Assembly (NCBI GenBank): GCA_037139195.1
Contig: JBAXGW010000026.1
Coordinates: forward strand, 1-55,828
Direction: 5' to 3'
Length of the DNA stretch: 55,828 nucleotides
Source: JBAXGW01 sp037139195
GTDB taxonomy: Bacteria; Bacteroidota; Bacteroidia; Bacteroidales; JAHJDW01
In this document: in pieces, positions 17,709 to 26,981 of the stretch
Layout: each line of letters begins with the position of its first letter
How positions within the stretch are numbered: the first letter of the stretch is position 1
The notes under the pieces: model-generated
What the model saw: the letters and a program-made list of their open reading frames with translations, nothing else
Databases searched by the model: none
What the model was told of the DNA's origin: nothing
Position numbers and translations under genes: made by a program

Positions 17709-19120
17709 TAAAAATTCCATTTTATACCTCCTATTAAAGTGTTATTATTATATGTAGTGTTTCTTGTTGTATTTGTTATTGATGAATAATTTTGTGGATT
17801 TACTGAACTTATATTATAGGTATTTTGTTTTTGGATAAACTGATATCTAAAAGACAATTCAATATGTTTAAATGAATAGATTAAATTCAAACCTCCTCTG
17901 AACTCTGTTTTATCTGTGCTATTATAAACTAAATATCCATTATTTTCCATACCATTCGACATATCGCCATAAGCACCATGAACCTCTGCCCACAATTTCG
18001 ACGTAAGCTTAAAGCCAATTAGCTGATTAACAAATATTCGAGTTGCAGTTGTATCCATTGAAACCGATAATGTTGTAGTAGAATACAAATTTAAGTTACT
18101 TTTTGGAAATAACGAAATAGATAATGCTCCTCCTTTTTGTTGATTTCCATTTAATGTGCTATAATTTAAACTGGGTGTTATAGAAAAAGCCTTAAAATTC
18201 TTAGTTAGCGAAAGCGAATATGCAAAATTATAAAACAATGTGTCTTTTTCCGTAAAATTAAATGTTGAAACTGTTTGAGGCAAAGGCATTACAACGTTTA
18301 CTGATTTAAAAACATTTGTAGCTAATAAATTAGTATAGGTGCATTTAATTAAATGAAAAGCTGGAGAAATAATTATTCCATTTTTAAAAGGAATAGAAGC
18401 TCCAAAATAATAATCCATTTGATTTAGTTTATAGTGAAGGGTTTTATATTTGAATGTGTTTTCTGGCGGCAAACCCACAGAATCAGCAACAATATCAAAA
18501 TAATTATATTCCCTAAATTTATTAATGTTTAGCATTGAAAAACTATGGTTTATTATCACTTTTTTTAGCAATTTATGCTGCAATCCAAACCCTGAATAGT
18601 TATAATTACTAGTAAGGTCTTTTAACCCAAAAGCATCGTATTTGCCTGTTAACAAGGGGTCGTATCCATGTGCAGAATAATTATTGCTAAGGACTGATCC
18701 ATAATCAAAACTAATATTTGTAATAGTTTTTATCTTGAAAAATGCTTTTTGCTCAACTGATAGTTTCTTTTCAAGTAACATAGCTTCTTCCTTTCTTCCT
18801 GAATAGGAATAACACAAATATAAATACCCTAAAGAATATGAATCTTCTGAATTAAAAGAAAGTGCACTTTCGAAAAACTCGATGGCTTTTCGATATTTCT
18901 CTAGCATAAAATAAGCATATCCTACTCGATAGCTTAAATAATAGTAATTAGTTCCGTTTTTTATTGCTTTACTTCCAACTGTAGCAAGCGAATCCCATTT
19001 TTGTTCATTGTATAGCTTATATGTGTAGTTTTCGATATTTAACTCCGTATTATTTTGAGCAAAAACTGAAGCCGAAAACATCAAAAACAGTAAAGCTAGT
19101 ATTTTTTTGGTTCTTTCCAT
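17708..19120 (-). CDS. TPR plus outer-membrane beta-barrel protein
   Basis: A 470-residue protein with signal peptide MERTKKILALLFLMFSASVFAQ. Residues about 30-120 hold two or three TPR-like units (YLSYRVGYAYFMLEKYRKAIEFFESAL). From about 130 to the end, alternating aromatic/polar strands (Tyr, Phe and Asn rich) finish in GGIKWNF, a terminal aromatic residue as expected for an outer-membrane barrel. The barrel may be 14 or more strands. Its start lies inside the end of the urea-transporter/LytM gene (25-bp overlap). Role unknown; context suggests a channel or receptor serving the same process as its neighbours. Confidence 0.7.
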   Translation of the reverse strand: MERTKKILALLFLMFSASVFAQNNTELNIENYTYKLYNEQKWDSLATVGSKAIKNGTNYYYLSYRVGYAYFMLEKYRKAIEFFESALSFNSEDSYSLGYLYLCYSYSGRKEEAMLLEKKLSVEQKAFFKIKTITNISFDYGSVLSNNYSAHGYDPLLTGKYDAFGLKDLTSNYNYSGFGLQHKLLKKVIINHSFSMLNINKFREYNYFDIVADSVGLPPENTFKYKTLHYKLNQMDYYFGASIPFKNGIIISPAFHLIKCTYTNLLATNVFKSVNVVMPLPQTVSTFNFTEKDTLFYNFAYSLSLTKNFKAFSITPSLNYSTLNGNQQKGGALSISLFPKSNLNLYSTTTLSVSMDTTATRIFVNQLIGFKLTSKLWAEVHGAYGDMSNGMENNGYLVYNSTDKTEFRGGLNLIYSFKHIELSFRYQFIQKQNTYNISSVNPQNYSSITNTTRNTTYNNNTLIGGIKWNF

Positions 19121-21312
19121 TTTGCTATAATATTAGTTTTTCTGTTATTTATTGTAATCTGACTTATTTTATTGTTTGCTATTATGAAATCGAAATCGAT
19201 GGTTTTTATTTTAAAATTAAAAATGCTAACCTGCGTTTGCGAAGATAAATAAACAGTGCTCTCATTAAAATATTCGCTTTTTTTCTTGTAAATCATCTTG
19301 TATCGCGAATGCAAGAAAATATAAAATGGAGCAAATAAATCCTGAACTATAATTAGTGCATTCTTGTTTAATATATTTAATGGGTAATTGTCTTTTAATT
19401 CCAAATCTTTATAGAAACCATTAATTACCTTGTATGACCCTAAATAGAAAAAGTACAAAAATGCATGTTTTGTTCCTTCGTAATGAGTAAAGAAATGGAT
19501 ATTGTTTTCGTTTTTAAAATAAGCTTTTGCTTGCGACTCCTTACAAATAAGGTAGGTGTTATTATACATATCAACCTCAACTTCCCAATTAGCAGTATAA
19601 TTTGTTTTGGCATTTAAATCTTCAATAGCAAAGCTAATTTCCTGTCCTGGAACAAAAGCAAAGGCTTTAGAAATGCTATTGTTTTTCTGAATATTAGAAA
19701 TCTTTTGGTCTTTGATTGGTTTGTCGTACGATTTTAATTCGTACGAACCATCATTCTTATGCAAAATATAATGACTTATAGGATAATCCAGGGTTTTTGA
19801 ACCAATATAAGGTGTGCCCTGTATTTGAAAATGAGCATGTGGTTGTGGCGACCTTCCTGAGCTACCGCAATTAGCAATTACATCTCCTTTTTTTACAATA
19901 CTGCCAACAGCTACTTTAAACGAACCCTTTTTAATATGGCTAAGCTTAGTATAAAGTCCCCAAGCATGCTTAATAATAATGGTATTACCCCAATTTTGGT
20001 CGATATTGGCATTTCCTATTTCATTATCTTCAATGCCATCAATAATTTCTTCAACAATGCCATCGGCAGGAGCTACAAGTGTTTTATTATAGCAAAAATA
20101 ATCTTCTACATTTTTACCGTAATCCTGAAATAGCTTGTTTTCTTCATCTTCTATCTCAAAATCGAACGCATGACGCCAATCCTGCTTATGGGTATGTTCG
20201 CCATTATGCCCTTGTGTAACAATCCATTCGCCCATGAACGGCAAATTAATAGGGAAAAACTGTAAATTCTTAAAACGTTCTAGATTATTTATTTGCGAAT
20301 ACAAATTCTTTTCGGGTGAATTTTGCTGCAAATACACTATTTCGGGTTTTGTAAATGCACGTTCCCTAAATTTAAGAACATACAAAAACATAATTACAAT
20401 CATATTAAATGGCAACGACAGTATGGATAACTGATAGATAGCAAGTATATGCGAAAACCCTGTAATAATAAACGAAATTAAAGGAGTGAGAAGAATTACC
20501 CACAAAAAAGAATATTTTGATGGCACAATAAAATATCCGCCAAGAGCGATTGCTGTAAGGATAAAATTAAAACCAATAAAACTATAGCTTAGTTCTGCAA
20601 TATTGGCTCCAATAAAAACATAATATAAATATGCGGAGAAAAAACCTACCAAAGAAAGCAAAAAAGCAATACGTGAATAAATTAGTAACCCAATAGCAAT
20701 AAGTACTCCAGCTATTATATGATATTGAAAAAATATACCACCCAATGATTTAAAATAAATAACCAAGGACTCGTGCATATCTAGGTTATTAAACCAATTG
20801 AAAACATCAACCATCAAGAAACCGCCCCATTTATACATTTCGTTAGCAGTAAAAATTCCTCTTTCGCTAATAACAAGCGATTCGAATTCACGAGTTGATA
20901 AAGTAACTAGCCATATTGCTATAAGGAAGGACAAACTTAGAAAAGGCAATCCGTACTTGCCAATTACACCGCTTAAAACTACGGTAAAAAATAAGGTAAG
21001 AAGCGAAGCAAAAAACAATAAAACAAACAATTCGAAATTTGGTTGATAATATACACCAATGCCCAAACCAACAAGTAAGCTATTAAAACCATATACGCCT
21101 GCTTTTACATTAAAGCGATTTAAGCCAATTGCCCAAGCCGAAAAATTAGAAACAACAATAGCAAAAACGCCACATAAACCAGCCCATGCATCGAAGAAAG
21201 TAACTGCAATTAATATTAAAGCAAAAATAATATTATTCGAGAAAAAAATCTGCGAATAGCTATTAAGTAATCCTTCAAAATTAAATTGTAAAAACTCGTT
21301 TATTTTTTTCAT
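19096..21312 (-). CDS. Urea transporter-like membrane domain fused to M23/LytM peptidase domain
   Basis: About 738 residues from the ATG at 21312; an in-frame frame continues upstream but adds a charged leader unlike the family. Residues 15-310 form a urea-transporter (UT) fold, with an N-half containing DAWAGLCGVFAIVVSN and GVYGFNSLLVGLGIG and a C-half with a second IGFNFILTAIALGGYF. Residues 365-500 form an M23/LytM domain with zinc ligands H381 and D384 (RHAFDFE) and H492/H494 (PHAHFQ), so it looks catalytically intact. A beta-rich tail of about 230 residues follows. The domain pairing suggests urea uptake linked to cell-wall cleavage or sensing. First gene of a three-gene operon. Confidence 0.82.
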   Translation of the reverse strand: MKKINEFLQFNFEGLLNSYSQIFFSNNIIFALILIAVTFFDAWAGLCGVFAIVVSNFSAWAIGLNRFNVKAGVYGFNSLLVGLGIGVYYQPNFELFVLLFFASLLTLFFTVVLSGVIGKYGLPFLSLSFLIAIWLVTLSTREFESLVISERGIFTANEMYKWGGFLMVDVFNWFNNLDMHESLVIYFKSLGGIFFQYHIIAGVLIAIGLLIYSRIAFLLSLVGFFSAYLYYVFIGANIAELSYSFIGFNFILTAIALGGYFIVPSKYSFLWVILLTPLISFIITGFSHILAIYQLSILSLPFNMIVIMFLYVLKFRERAFTKPEIVYLQQNSPEKNLYSQINNLERFKNLQFFPINLPFMGEWIVTQGHNGEHTHKQDWRHAFDFEIEDEENKLFQDYGKNVEDYFCYNKTLVAPADGIVEEIIDGIEDNEIGNANIDQNWGNTIIIKHAWGLYTKLSHIKKGSFKVAVGSIVKKGDVIANCGSSGRSPQPHAHFQIQGTPYIGSKTLDYPISHYILHKNDGSYELKSYDKPIKDQKISNIQKNNSISKAFAFVPGQEISFAIEDLNAKTNYTANWEVEVDMYNNTYLICKESQAKAYFKNENNIHFFTHYEGTKHAFLYFFYLGSYKVINGFYKDLELKDNYPLNILNKNALIIVQDLFAPFYIFLHSRYKMIYKKKSEYFNESTVYLSSQTQVSIFNFKIKTIDFDFIIANNKISQITINNRKTNIIAKWKEPKKY

Positions 21313-21798
21313 TATACTTTGCTTAAAATACATTTCAAATTTAAGACTGATTTTTTTAAATGTATTATAGTTTTTTGGTTTTCTTTTATAATATTTTAAA
21401 AAGCACTGCTCAATATGCAAATAAATTGGTGTTAGTTTATGGTGTTTTTCTAGTTCAAAGATATCAATTGTTGAATGACTTTAATCGAGAAACAAACATA
21501 TTCAATTACTTGAAGAATAATAAATCCGATGATGTTTTAGTTCATCGGATTTTGTGGGCTTTTACGAATGCATTACTTTGCATAACAATTTTTTATCCGC
21601 ACATTTTACGGTGATTATCCGAATTATTCTCTGCAAAATGATGAATTTGCTTGATGGGAATGGATGTCGGTTTATTGATTATCTGGCGTTTACAGACAAA
21701 AGTATCAAAAAGGAATGAACTTTCCAAACCTGCGTTCCTACCTAAGAAGGCAGAACCCGACAGTGGAAGAAAACGCTTGGCAGCTGACTTTTTTCAAC
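21313..21798. other. Intergenic region, possibly decayed coding DNA
   Basis: About 490 bp. It holds a perfect 11-bp hairpin at 21522-21552 (AAATCCGATGA with TCATCGGATTT). Short plus-strand frames (around 21430-21800) read partly protein-like but are broken by stops in every frame, and I recognise none. It may be a degraded gene left at the 3' side of the TonB-like gene. Confidence 0.3.
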
Positions 21799-22464
21799 TT
21801 ATTTATTTATTATCACGGGCATTGCAAACAGAACTTTCACTCTCTTGCCTTTAAAAGTCATTGGTGGAAATTTATATTTAACAAGTTTATCAATAATACT
21901 TTTATTAAATTTATCTTCCACTCCTCTCAATATTTTGGCATCACTTATTGCGCCATCTTTATCAACAACAAAAAGAACATATGTTTTGGAGTTTATAAAT
22001 TTCATGTCTATCTCTCCAGAATTTAATAAATCATTAGAAAATTTTTCAGAAAATAATTTCAGTTTTCTATCACATTCATTAATTGAATCAATCATCCAAT
22101 ATTCATATACAGGTTCAAGCAGACTGTCATTTTCATCTTTATATTCAACTATATCAAAAAACATATTTTTTTTATAAATACAAACAACCTTATCCCCTAA
22201 TGAATTTTTCCACTCAAATTTCCCATCTTTAATTTCGGGGTTTATTGAAGTCAACTCTCCTGATTTAATAAAATCAAAGGGTGCTTTAAAAAATAAAAAC
22301 TCCTCAAACTTATATTTTTTTGAAATAGAATCATAAATATAATTTCTCAAATAAACTGCGGAATCCTTAGAAGTTATATTATAATTGTCTCCATAGTAAA
22401 TTGTATTAACTTCTTGTCCTAAAATGGATTGAGCAAAAAAAAGTAAAATTATTATTTTCTTCAT
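21799..22464 (-). CDS. Secreted protein with TonB C-terminal-like domain
   Basis: A 221-residue protein with signal peptide MKKIIILLFFAQSILGQ. The N-terminal half has MORN/antitoxin-like beta character (KDGKFEWKNSLGDKVV). The last 85 residues match the TonB C-terminal fold as used in many Bacteroidota proteins: VLFVVDKDGAISDAKILRG, KYKFPPMTFKGKRVKVLF and the end MPVIINK. No N-terminal membrane anchor remains after signal cleavage, so it is not a classical energy transducer. One copy of the dispersed repeat starts about 20 bp upstream. Confidence 0.75.
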   Translation of the reverse strand: MKKIIILLFFAQSILGQEVNTIYYGDNYNITSKDSAVYLRNYIYDSISKKYKFEEFLFFKAPFDFIKSGELTSINPEIKDGKFEWKNSLGDKVVCIYKKNMFFDIVEYKDENDSLLEPVYEYWMIDSINECDRKLKLFSEKFSNDLLNSGEIDMKFINSKTYVLFVVDKDGAISDAKILRGVEDKFNKSIIDKLVKYKFPPMTFKGKRVKVLFAMPVIINK

Positions 22465-22482
22465 TTATTTACTAAGCGACAA

Positions 22483-22650
22483 CAAAAAATTACAAACGCC
22501 CATAATCGGCTAATCATCCCCCACAAACCTAATTAAAAATTTTAATTTTAGCTAAATATAAGAAATATTATAATTTCTTAATTGTTTTAGTTAATATATC
22601 AATAAAGAATTGAAGTACAGAATAGTACTATTTTTGTTAACTAAAAAGCC
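22483..22650. repeat. Dispersed repeat, copy A
   Basis: Contains ACAAACGCCCATAATCGGCT, then the core beginning CCACAAACCTAATTAA at 22521 and ending near 22597. Compared with copies B and C it lacks about 13 bases in the middle. Its tail (AGAATAGTA ... TAACTAAAAAGC) matches copy C. It lies just 5' of the minus-strand gene starting at 22464. Confidence 0.8.
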
Positions 22651-22677
22651 TAGTAAAATGACTTTAAAAAAATAAAG

Positions 22678-23310
22678 CTAGTCTTTTCTTTCATATCTGG
22701 TCTTATACCCTGGATTTACTTCAGGACGTAATGCATTGGGATAATTGAAGTCGGTTTTAATATCAACCGATGTTTGTTTCACCATTTTAAATATTTCGTA
22801 TGGATTTTGTATTGCACACCAAGTGTCGTAAATTTTTGAGGTATTATCTTCATCTGTTTTAGTACGACCACTGAAAAATTTAATTGTCCCCACATTATAA
22901 ATTCTTTCAATAATATTAACAGTAACTTCAATATCAGAGATTTTATCGTAATCAATAGTTTTAAAATCTGTGCCAATAAATCCAGTACGCATCATAACTC
23001 TTTTATTAGAATAAGCATAAACTGTATTTGAGTAGGAAAGTAGCCTGTTCAAAAAGGAAAATAATCCTTGAACCAAAGGCAATAGCCCAATTATCCAGAA
23101 AAGAGCTAATCCAAATGCTGTACTTTCAGAACTAGAGAAAAGGCTAACAATTATCCAAATTACACCAACGGCTATTGCTATCAAACCACCTCCAAGACCA
23201 CTTAAAATAAATGGAACAAAAGTAGGTTTGCTTGTCCATAAAATTACTTCGTCGTTATCTTTAATGCTATCGAATTCTGGCAATAAATTTTTATCAAATG
23301 TTGAACTCAT
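22678..23310 (-). CDS. Membrane protein with bacterial PH domain
   Basis: A 210-residue protein with two transmembrane segments (about 33-60 and 68-92) followed by a bacterial PH (bPH2/DUF304-type) domain: YSNKRVMMRTGFIGTDFKTIDYDKISDIEV and NVGTIKFFSG are the characteristic strands. Such proteins are common and mostly uncharacterised; some act in envelope or osmotic functions. No lipoprotein signal. Stands alone between two unrelated minus-strand genes. Confidence 0.75.
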   Translation of the reverse strand: MSSTFDKNLLPEFDSIKDNDEVILWTSKPTFVPFILSGLGGGLIAIAVGVIWIIVSLFSSSESTAFGLALFWIIGLLPLVQGLFSFLNRLLSYSNTVYAYSNKRVMMRTGFIGTDFKTIDYDKISDIEVTVNIIERIYNVGTIKFFSGRTKTDEDNTSKIYDTWCAIQNPYEIFKMVKQTSVDIKTDFNYPNALRPEVNPGYKTRYERKD

Positions 23311-23379
23311 ATTTTACACTATTTTTTTCAGTTGTTTCATCAAATTTCTGGTTTGTCTATCCATTTTGGTCTTCAAATA

Positions 23380-24663
23380 CTATATTGCATCAAAAAACTT
23401 TATAACTAACTTTACATAATCATCAAATTCTGTAAAAGGTAGCGTTTCGTATTTATCATAAATATCGTGATATGCCTTAATTCCGCCTTGTGTATAAATA
23501 TAAAAGCAAGGAACTCCCTTTTGATAAAATAAGCAATGGTCGCTTATGCAGGCTTCGCCTCTAATATCGATTTTTGGCAATAACTGATTTTCGGTATTTA
23601 TCTTTGTCATTAAATCAAATTTATCTTTAAATACTGAACCATTAACTACTCTAATTCCCTCATCTCCTGTTCCAGCTAAATCAAAATTTATTAAAAATTT
23701 GATTTTGTTTAATTTAATCATTGGATTATCCGTAAATTCTTTTGCTCCCAGAATACCAAGTTCTTCGGCTGCCAGTGCAATAAAAACAATACTGTATTTT
23801 GGTTTATGCTGCGAATAATATTTGCCTAAATTTAAAAGCAGTGCTACGCCACTTGCATTATCGTTTGCTCCTGGAAAATAAACTTCTTTGCCAAGCATCC
23901 CTAAATGGTCGTAATGGGCAGTAACTACAATAAAAGAATCGGGCTTAATTTCACCTTCTATAATGCCTACAATGTTTTGAGTTTCATATTTTTTCTTGAA
24001 TTCGCCTTCAATTTTTATTTGAATAGAACTCACTTTATTTATATCAATTTCCTTATTTATTATAATAATTGGTTTGCTGTTTAATGTTGAAGAACACTCC
24101 CAAGTTAATTTATCTTTTGTGAGAACAACAACTCCTTTAACCGAAACCTGTGGATCGTATTTTATTGCATCAATTAGATTGTCTATCTTTTTTGTCAATT
24201 CTTTATCTTCACCTGTTTTCTCTCGTGTATCAACTAATAATAAATTGTTTTTCGCTTCTGCTATCTTGTTTAACAGGTTATCCTGATTTGCGATGTCTTT
24301 CCTGTTAATTACTATAATTTTAAACGTTCCATCTATACTTGGTGAGCTTGATTCTATTAAATAATCTACACCAATCTTTAGCTCTTCATTATTAATTTTT
24401 AGAATTGGGGAATTTGGAAAAGTATTTACAGAAACATTAAATTTTTGATTATATGTTTTGGATATTGGCTTAATTCCAACCGCCTTAAACTCTTCTATTA
24501 TATAGTTGGCAGCCAATTTATCGCCATCCTCAACATAGCCTCTTCCTTTAAATTCGGGAGATGCTAATTTTGAAACCACTCTTTTTGTGTATTCCAAATC
24601 TTGTGAAATTGAAATTTTACTAATCGCTATTAAAATCAGAATTAAAAAAGTTGAACGTTTCAT
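23380..24663 (-). CDS. M28-family zinc aminopeptidase, secreted
   Basis: A 427-residue protein with signal peptide MKRSTFLILILIAISKISIS. Zinc-ligand motifs in order: TAHYDHLG (His, Asp), GANDNASG (Asp), AAEELGILG (catalytic Glu pair), INFDLAG (Asp) and a late His in ISDHCLFYQKGVP. These fit an active two-zinc M28 peptidase. The middle insertion (about 80-210) resembles a protease-associated domain. Likely digests peptides in the periplasm or outside the cell, complementing the S46 enzyme at 3.8 kb. Confidence 0.88.
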   Translation of the reverse strand: MKRSTFLILILIAISKISISQDLEYTKRVVSKLASPEFKGRGYVEDGDKLAANYIIEEFKAVGIKPISKTYNQKFNVSVNTFPNSPILKINNEELKIGVDYLIESSSPSIDGTFKIIVINRKDIANQDNLLNKIAEAKNNLLLVDTREKTGEDKELTKKIDNLIDAIKYDPQVSVKGVVVLTKDKLTWECSSTLNSKPIIIINKEIDINKVSSIQIKIEGEFKKKYETQNIVGIIEGEIKPDSFIVVTAHYDHLGMLGKEVYFPGANDNASGVALLLNLGKYYSQHKPKYSIVFIALAAEELGILGAKEFTDNPMIKLNKIKFLINFDLAGTGDEGIRVVNGSVFKDKFDLMTKINTENQLLPKIDIRGEACISDHCLFYQKGVPCFYIYTQGGIKAYHDIYDKYETLPFTEFDDYVKLVIKFFDAI

Positions 24664-24822
24664 ATTATTTTACTTTTAAATTTATAATATAGTTTATCTT
24701 CATGTTATTCTTATGAATATGTTTTATCATTATTAATTTGTAGCCTATTTCAAAACCCTGTCCAATCAATCGGGAAAAAATTGAAGCGGACTTTTATTTG
24801 CTATTATTTTTATCTCTGCTAT

Positions 24823-25554
24823 CTATTTATACATTATTATTTCAATAAGAACAATACTACTATTGTAAATAAAATGCCCTATTATTCCATACCATAATGA
24901 TCTGTATTTTGCTCTAAAATAACCAAAAATAAGTCCTATTGGAAATATCCATAATGTTGATAATAAAGATAAGTGAAGTATAGTGAAAAGAATTGCGGAT
25001 ATAATAATTGTTGACTTAATACTTGTAATCTTGGTCAGCTCATTGAACACAATACCTCGAAATGCAATTTCTTCAAATATTGCTGGGAAAAGTCCTATTG
25101 AAAGTATTGAGAAAAAAATTGGGGCAGGTGAATCTATAAATTGTTCATAATATGTGATTTGACTTTTATCAAAAATGCTTTGATTCAAGAAGCCTGCAAT
25201 TAAAGAAACTAAAATTGCAAATAAAGGGGCGAAAATTATTATTTTTATTAAAAGCAGCCGCTTTGGTTTATTAAACTTGATTAATTTATTTATCGACTTG
25301 GTGTCAATAAAATAGAATACCAATATAATTGCAGCAAAAATAAAGTCAATTAAAAGAGTTTGAATATAATTACCATTAAGTTCAATAAAATTTATTGTAG
25401 CAATATAAGCAAGCAACACAAAAAAGAAGACAGAAATTTTTTTTACATTTCTATTGTAATCCTGACTTTCTACTGAATTTACTAGGATATTGCCACACTT
25501 TCCACAATATGTGGCTTTTGTAGGATTTTGGGATTGACACTTACTGCACTCCAT
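24823..25554 (-). CDS. CPBP (CAAX/Abi) intramembrane protease with zinc-ribbon head
   Basis: A 243-residue protein. An N-terminal zinc ribbon has C3, C6, C17 and C20 (CSKC...CGKC). Then about seven membrane segments carry the CPBP signature: E161-E162-xxx-R166 (FEEIAFRG), F190-xxx-H194 (FTILH) and H227-xxx-N231. All expected catalytic residues are present. Family members process prenylated or other membrane proteins, support bacteriocin immunity, or are uncharacterised. It overlaps the preceding gene, which also has a zinc ribbon and membrane segments, by 14 bp, so the two are probably translated together. Confidence 0.83.
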   Translation of the reverse strand: MECSKCQSQNPTKATYCGKCGNILVNSVESQDYNRNVKKISVFFFVLLAYIATINFIELNGNYIQTLLIDFIFAAIILVFYFIDTKSINKLIKFNKPKRLLLIKIIIFAPLFAILVSLIAGFLNQSIFDKSQITYYEQFIDSPAPIFFSILSIGLFPAIFEEIAFRGIVFNELTKITSIKSTIIISAILFTILHLSLLSTLWIFPIGLIFGYFRAKYRSLWYGIIGHFIYNSSIVLIEIIMYK

Positions 25555-26152
25555 CTGATTCTGTTAAATCTTTTGATTCCTTCATTGATTTAAGTTCTTT
25601 CTCCAATTTTTCTGAGTCTTTAACACCCTTATATCCATAAATGAAACCCGAAATAATAATTACTTTCCAAATAATACCTTGAATAATTGTATTTGGGTCG
25701 GCAATTGCAGAGAGTACATTGAAAACTATATAAACGAAAAACCCTGAAAGTATTGCTGCAAAAGGTTTATATTTACTCCACATTCCTAGTCCAAAATAAA
25801 TTCCTGCGCCAATTAAGGAGCCTATTATCATTGCGATATCAAAATTTACTATCACCCCCAAAATAAGTCCAACTAGAAGATTAAGACCAGCAAGAATAAA
25901 TAATAAATTTCTGGCTTTTTTAACTGCATTTTTCTGGTTATCTAAAAGTTCTTTTTTCTTTTTAATACTAATTAAAAACTTTTTCATCTCAATTTGAGAT
26001 CCTCTTTGAGGAAATCTGCAATTTGGACAAAAAATATCATCTTCTACTAATCCCGTCGATTCGCAGAAATAACAAACGCTATAGTCTTGTATAATTATTT
26101 CACTTTCTTTTAGTCTTCTTTCTCTTTCAAGTTGTCCTGATGTCATTGTCAT
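25541..26152 (-). CDS. Zinc-ribbon membrane protein paired with the CPBP protease
   Basis: A 203-residue protein of no family I recognise. A zinc ribbon lies at C27, C30, C42 and C45 (CYFC...CPNC). A basic, coiled-coil-like stretch (KKKKELLDNQKNAVKKARN) follows at 70-95, then about four hydrophobic segments (96-190) and a charged tail. The start at MTMTSGQ is the only good one. It is followed with a 14-bp overlap by the CPBP protease, which makes a substrate, partner or regulator role plausible, but this is inference. The 127 bp upstream holds one of the inverted-repeat ends. Confidence 0.6.
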   Translation of the reverse strand: MTMTSGQLERERRLKESEIIIQDYSVCYFCESTGLVEDDIFCPNCRFPQRGSQIEMKKFLISIKKKKELLDNQKNAVKKARNLLFILAGLNLLVGLILGVIVNFDIAMIIGSLIGAGIYFGLGMWSKYKPFAAILSGFFVYIVFNVLSAIADPNTIIQGIIWKVIIISGFIYGYKGVKDSEKLEKELKSMKESKDLTESDGVQ

Positions 26153-26252
26153 TTTATTGCTTTTTTAAATTTAACGTTTTGGGGCTTTGCATTTGGACGG
26201 GTTTCGAAGCACAAATCTTCAAGTTTGCCATCAGCTAGCCTTAAGGAAAAAC

Positions 26253-26263
26253 CGAGTTATGGG
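26253..26263. repeat. Left end of inverted-repeat unit 1
   Basis: CGAGTTATGGG, exactly complementary to 26635-26645. The similarity extends outwards (GCTAG about 20 bp away on both sides) and inwards. The minus-strand gene at 26280-26579 is enclosed between the two ends. Confidence 0.65.
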
Positions 26264-26279
26264 CAGTTGAGCCCTTGTT

Positions 26280-26579
26280 TTATCGAGTCATTTCCGATAT
26301 TCCAATTGAAATCAGTAACACAAAGTTTAAAGCTGCGTTTATTCCAAACGCAATAACAGCATTTTCGTTTTTAAGTTTCTTTTGTTTGTTTAATATAAGC
26401 AGCCATATTGGTAGAGTAAAAATTAGTATAACAAAACCGTTATTATGACCTTCGAAGCCATGATAAGTCTTTGCGTTCGTATAGATTGATATAAACCATA
26501 TTGGAAACATACAAACGTTAATAAGCAATCCGTAAAATAGGTAAAGTAAAAATGCTTTTAATTTAATTCTCCCTGTCAT
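26280..26579 (-). CDS. Small membrane protein, function unknown
   Basis: A 99-residue protein with three predicted membrane segments (about 8-30, 45-62 and 73-95), separated by a Lys/Asn loop (NKQKKLKNENA). Not recognised. It is the only gene inside inverted-repeat unit 1: its stop is 16 bp from the left repeat and its start 55 bp from the right one. A dispersed-repeat copy follows outside. The composition (many Ile, Leu and Phe) is that of a real membrane protein rather than chance. Confidence 0.5.
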   Translation of the reverse strand: MTGRIKLKAFLLYLFYGLLINVCMFPIWFISIYTNAKTYHGFEGHNNGFVILIFTLPIWLLILNKQKKLKNENAVIAFGINAALNFVLLISIGISEMTR

Positions 26580-26634
26580 TTAATTCATATTAAACAATAG
26601 TTTATACTATAGTCTGTTAGCATTTGTAGAATTA

Positions 26635-26645
26635 CCCATAACTCG
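26635..26645. repeat. Right end of inverted-repeat unit 1
   Basis: CCCATAACTCG, the inverted partner of 26253-26263. Outside it, GCTAGCC and then dispersed-repeat copy B follow. Confidence 0.65.
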
Positions 26646-26689
26646 AGACTTGCTCTAGCTAGCCATCTAATACATTAGTTATCATTTAT

Positions 26690-26840
26690 TTACTATCCAA
26701 CAACAAACATTTACAAACGCCCATATTCAGCTAATCATCCCCACAAACCTAATTAATAATTTTAATATTACCTAAAGAATTTTAGCTAAATTAAGAAAAA
26801 TTATAAATTCTTTATTGTTTTAGTTAATATGTCAATGGAG
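26690..26840. repeat. Dispersed repeat, copy B
   Basis: The 90-bp core at 26741-26830 matches copy C (45069-45158) at 88 of 90 positions without gaps. Its 5' part, ACAAACATTTACAAACGCCC, resembles copy A. It contains the small palindrome TTTAGCTAAA. It lies outside the right end of inverted-repeat unit 1. Confidence 0.85.
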
Positions 26841-26958
26841 AAAAGACTGTAGATAATTTCAATGAAAATTTGAAGTTGGTCAGTCAATCTTTAAGTATTT
26901 GCAGAAAATCATCAGCAGTATTTTGTATAATACTATTCTTAATTTGTTTCGAAAAATA

Positions 26959-26966
26959 TATCTTTG
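26959..26966 (+). promoter_or_regulatory. -7 box of deoC
   Basis: TATCTTTG, an exact TAnnTTTG match, 16 bp before the ATG at 26982. A start this close implies a very short leader. No clear -33 element at standard spacing. Confidence 0.4.
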
Positions 26967-26981
26967 TAAAAACATTAAAAA

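Noticed and set aside
21313..21420. N-terminal extension of the urea-transporter/LytM gene
   Set aside because: The added residues are basic and unlike the family; the ATG at 21312 gives a normal start.
21430..21798. Protein-coding gene upstream of 21799
   Set aside because: Every frame is interrupted and no domain is recognisable; noted only as possible decay.
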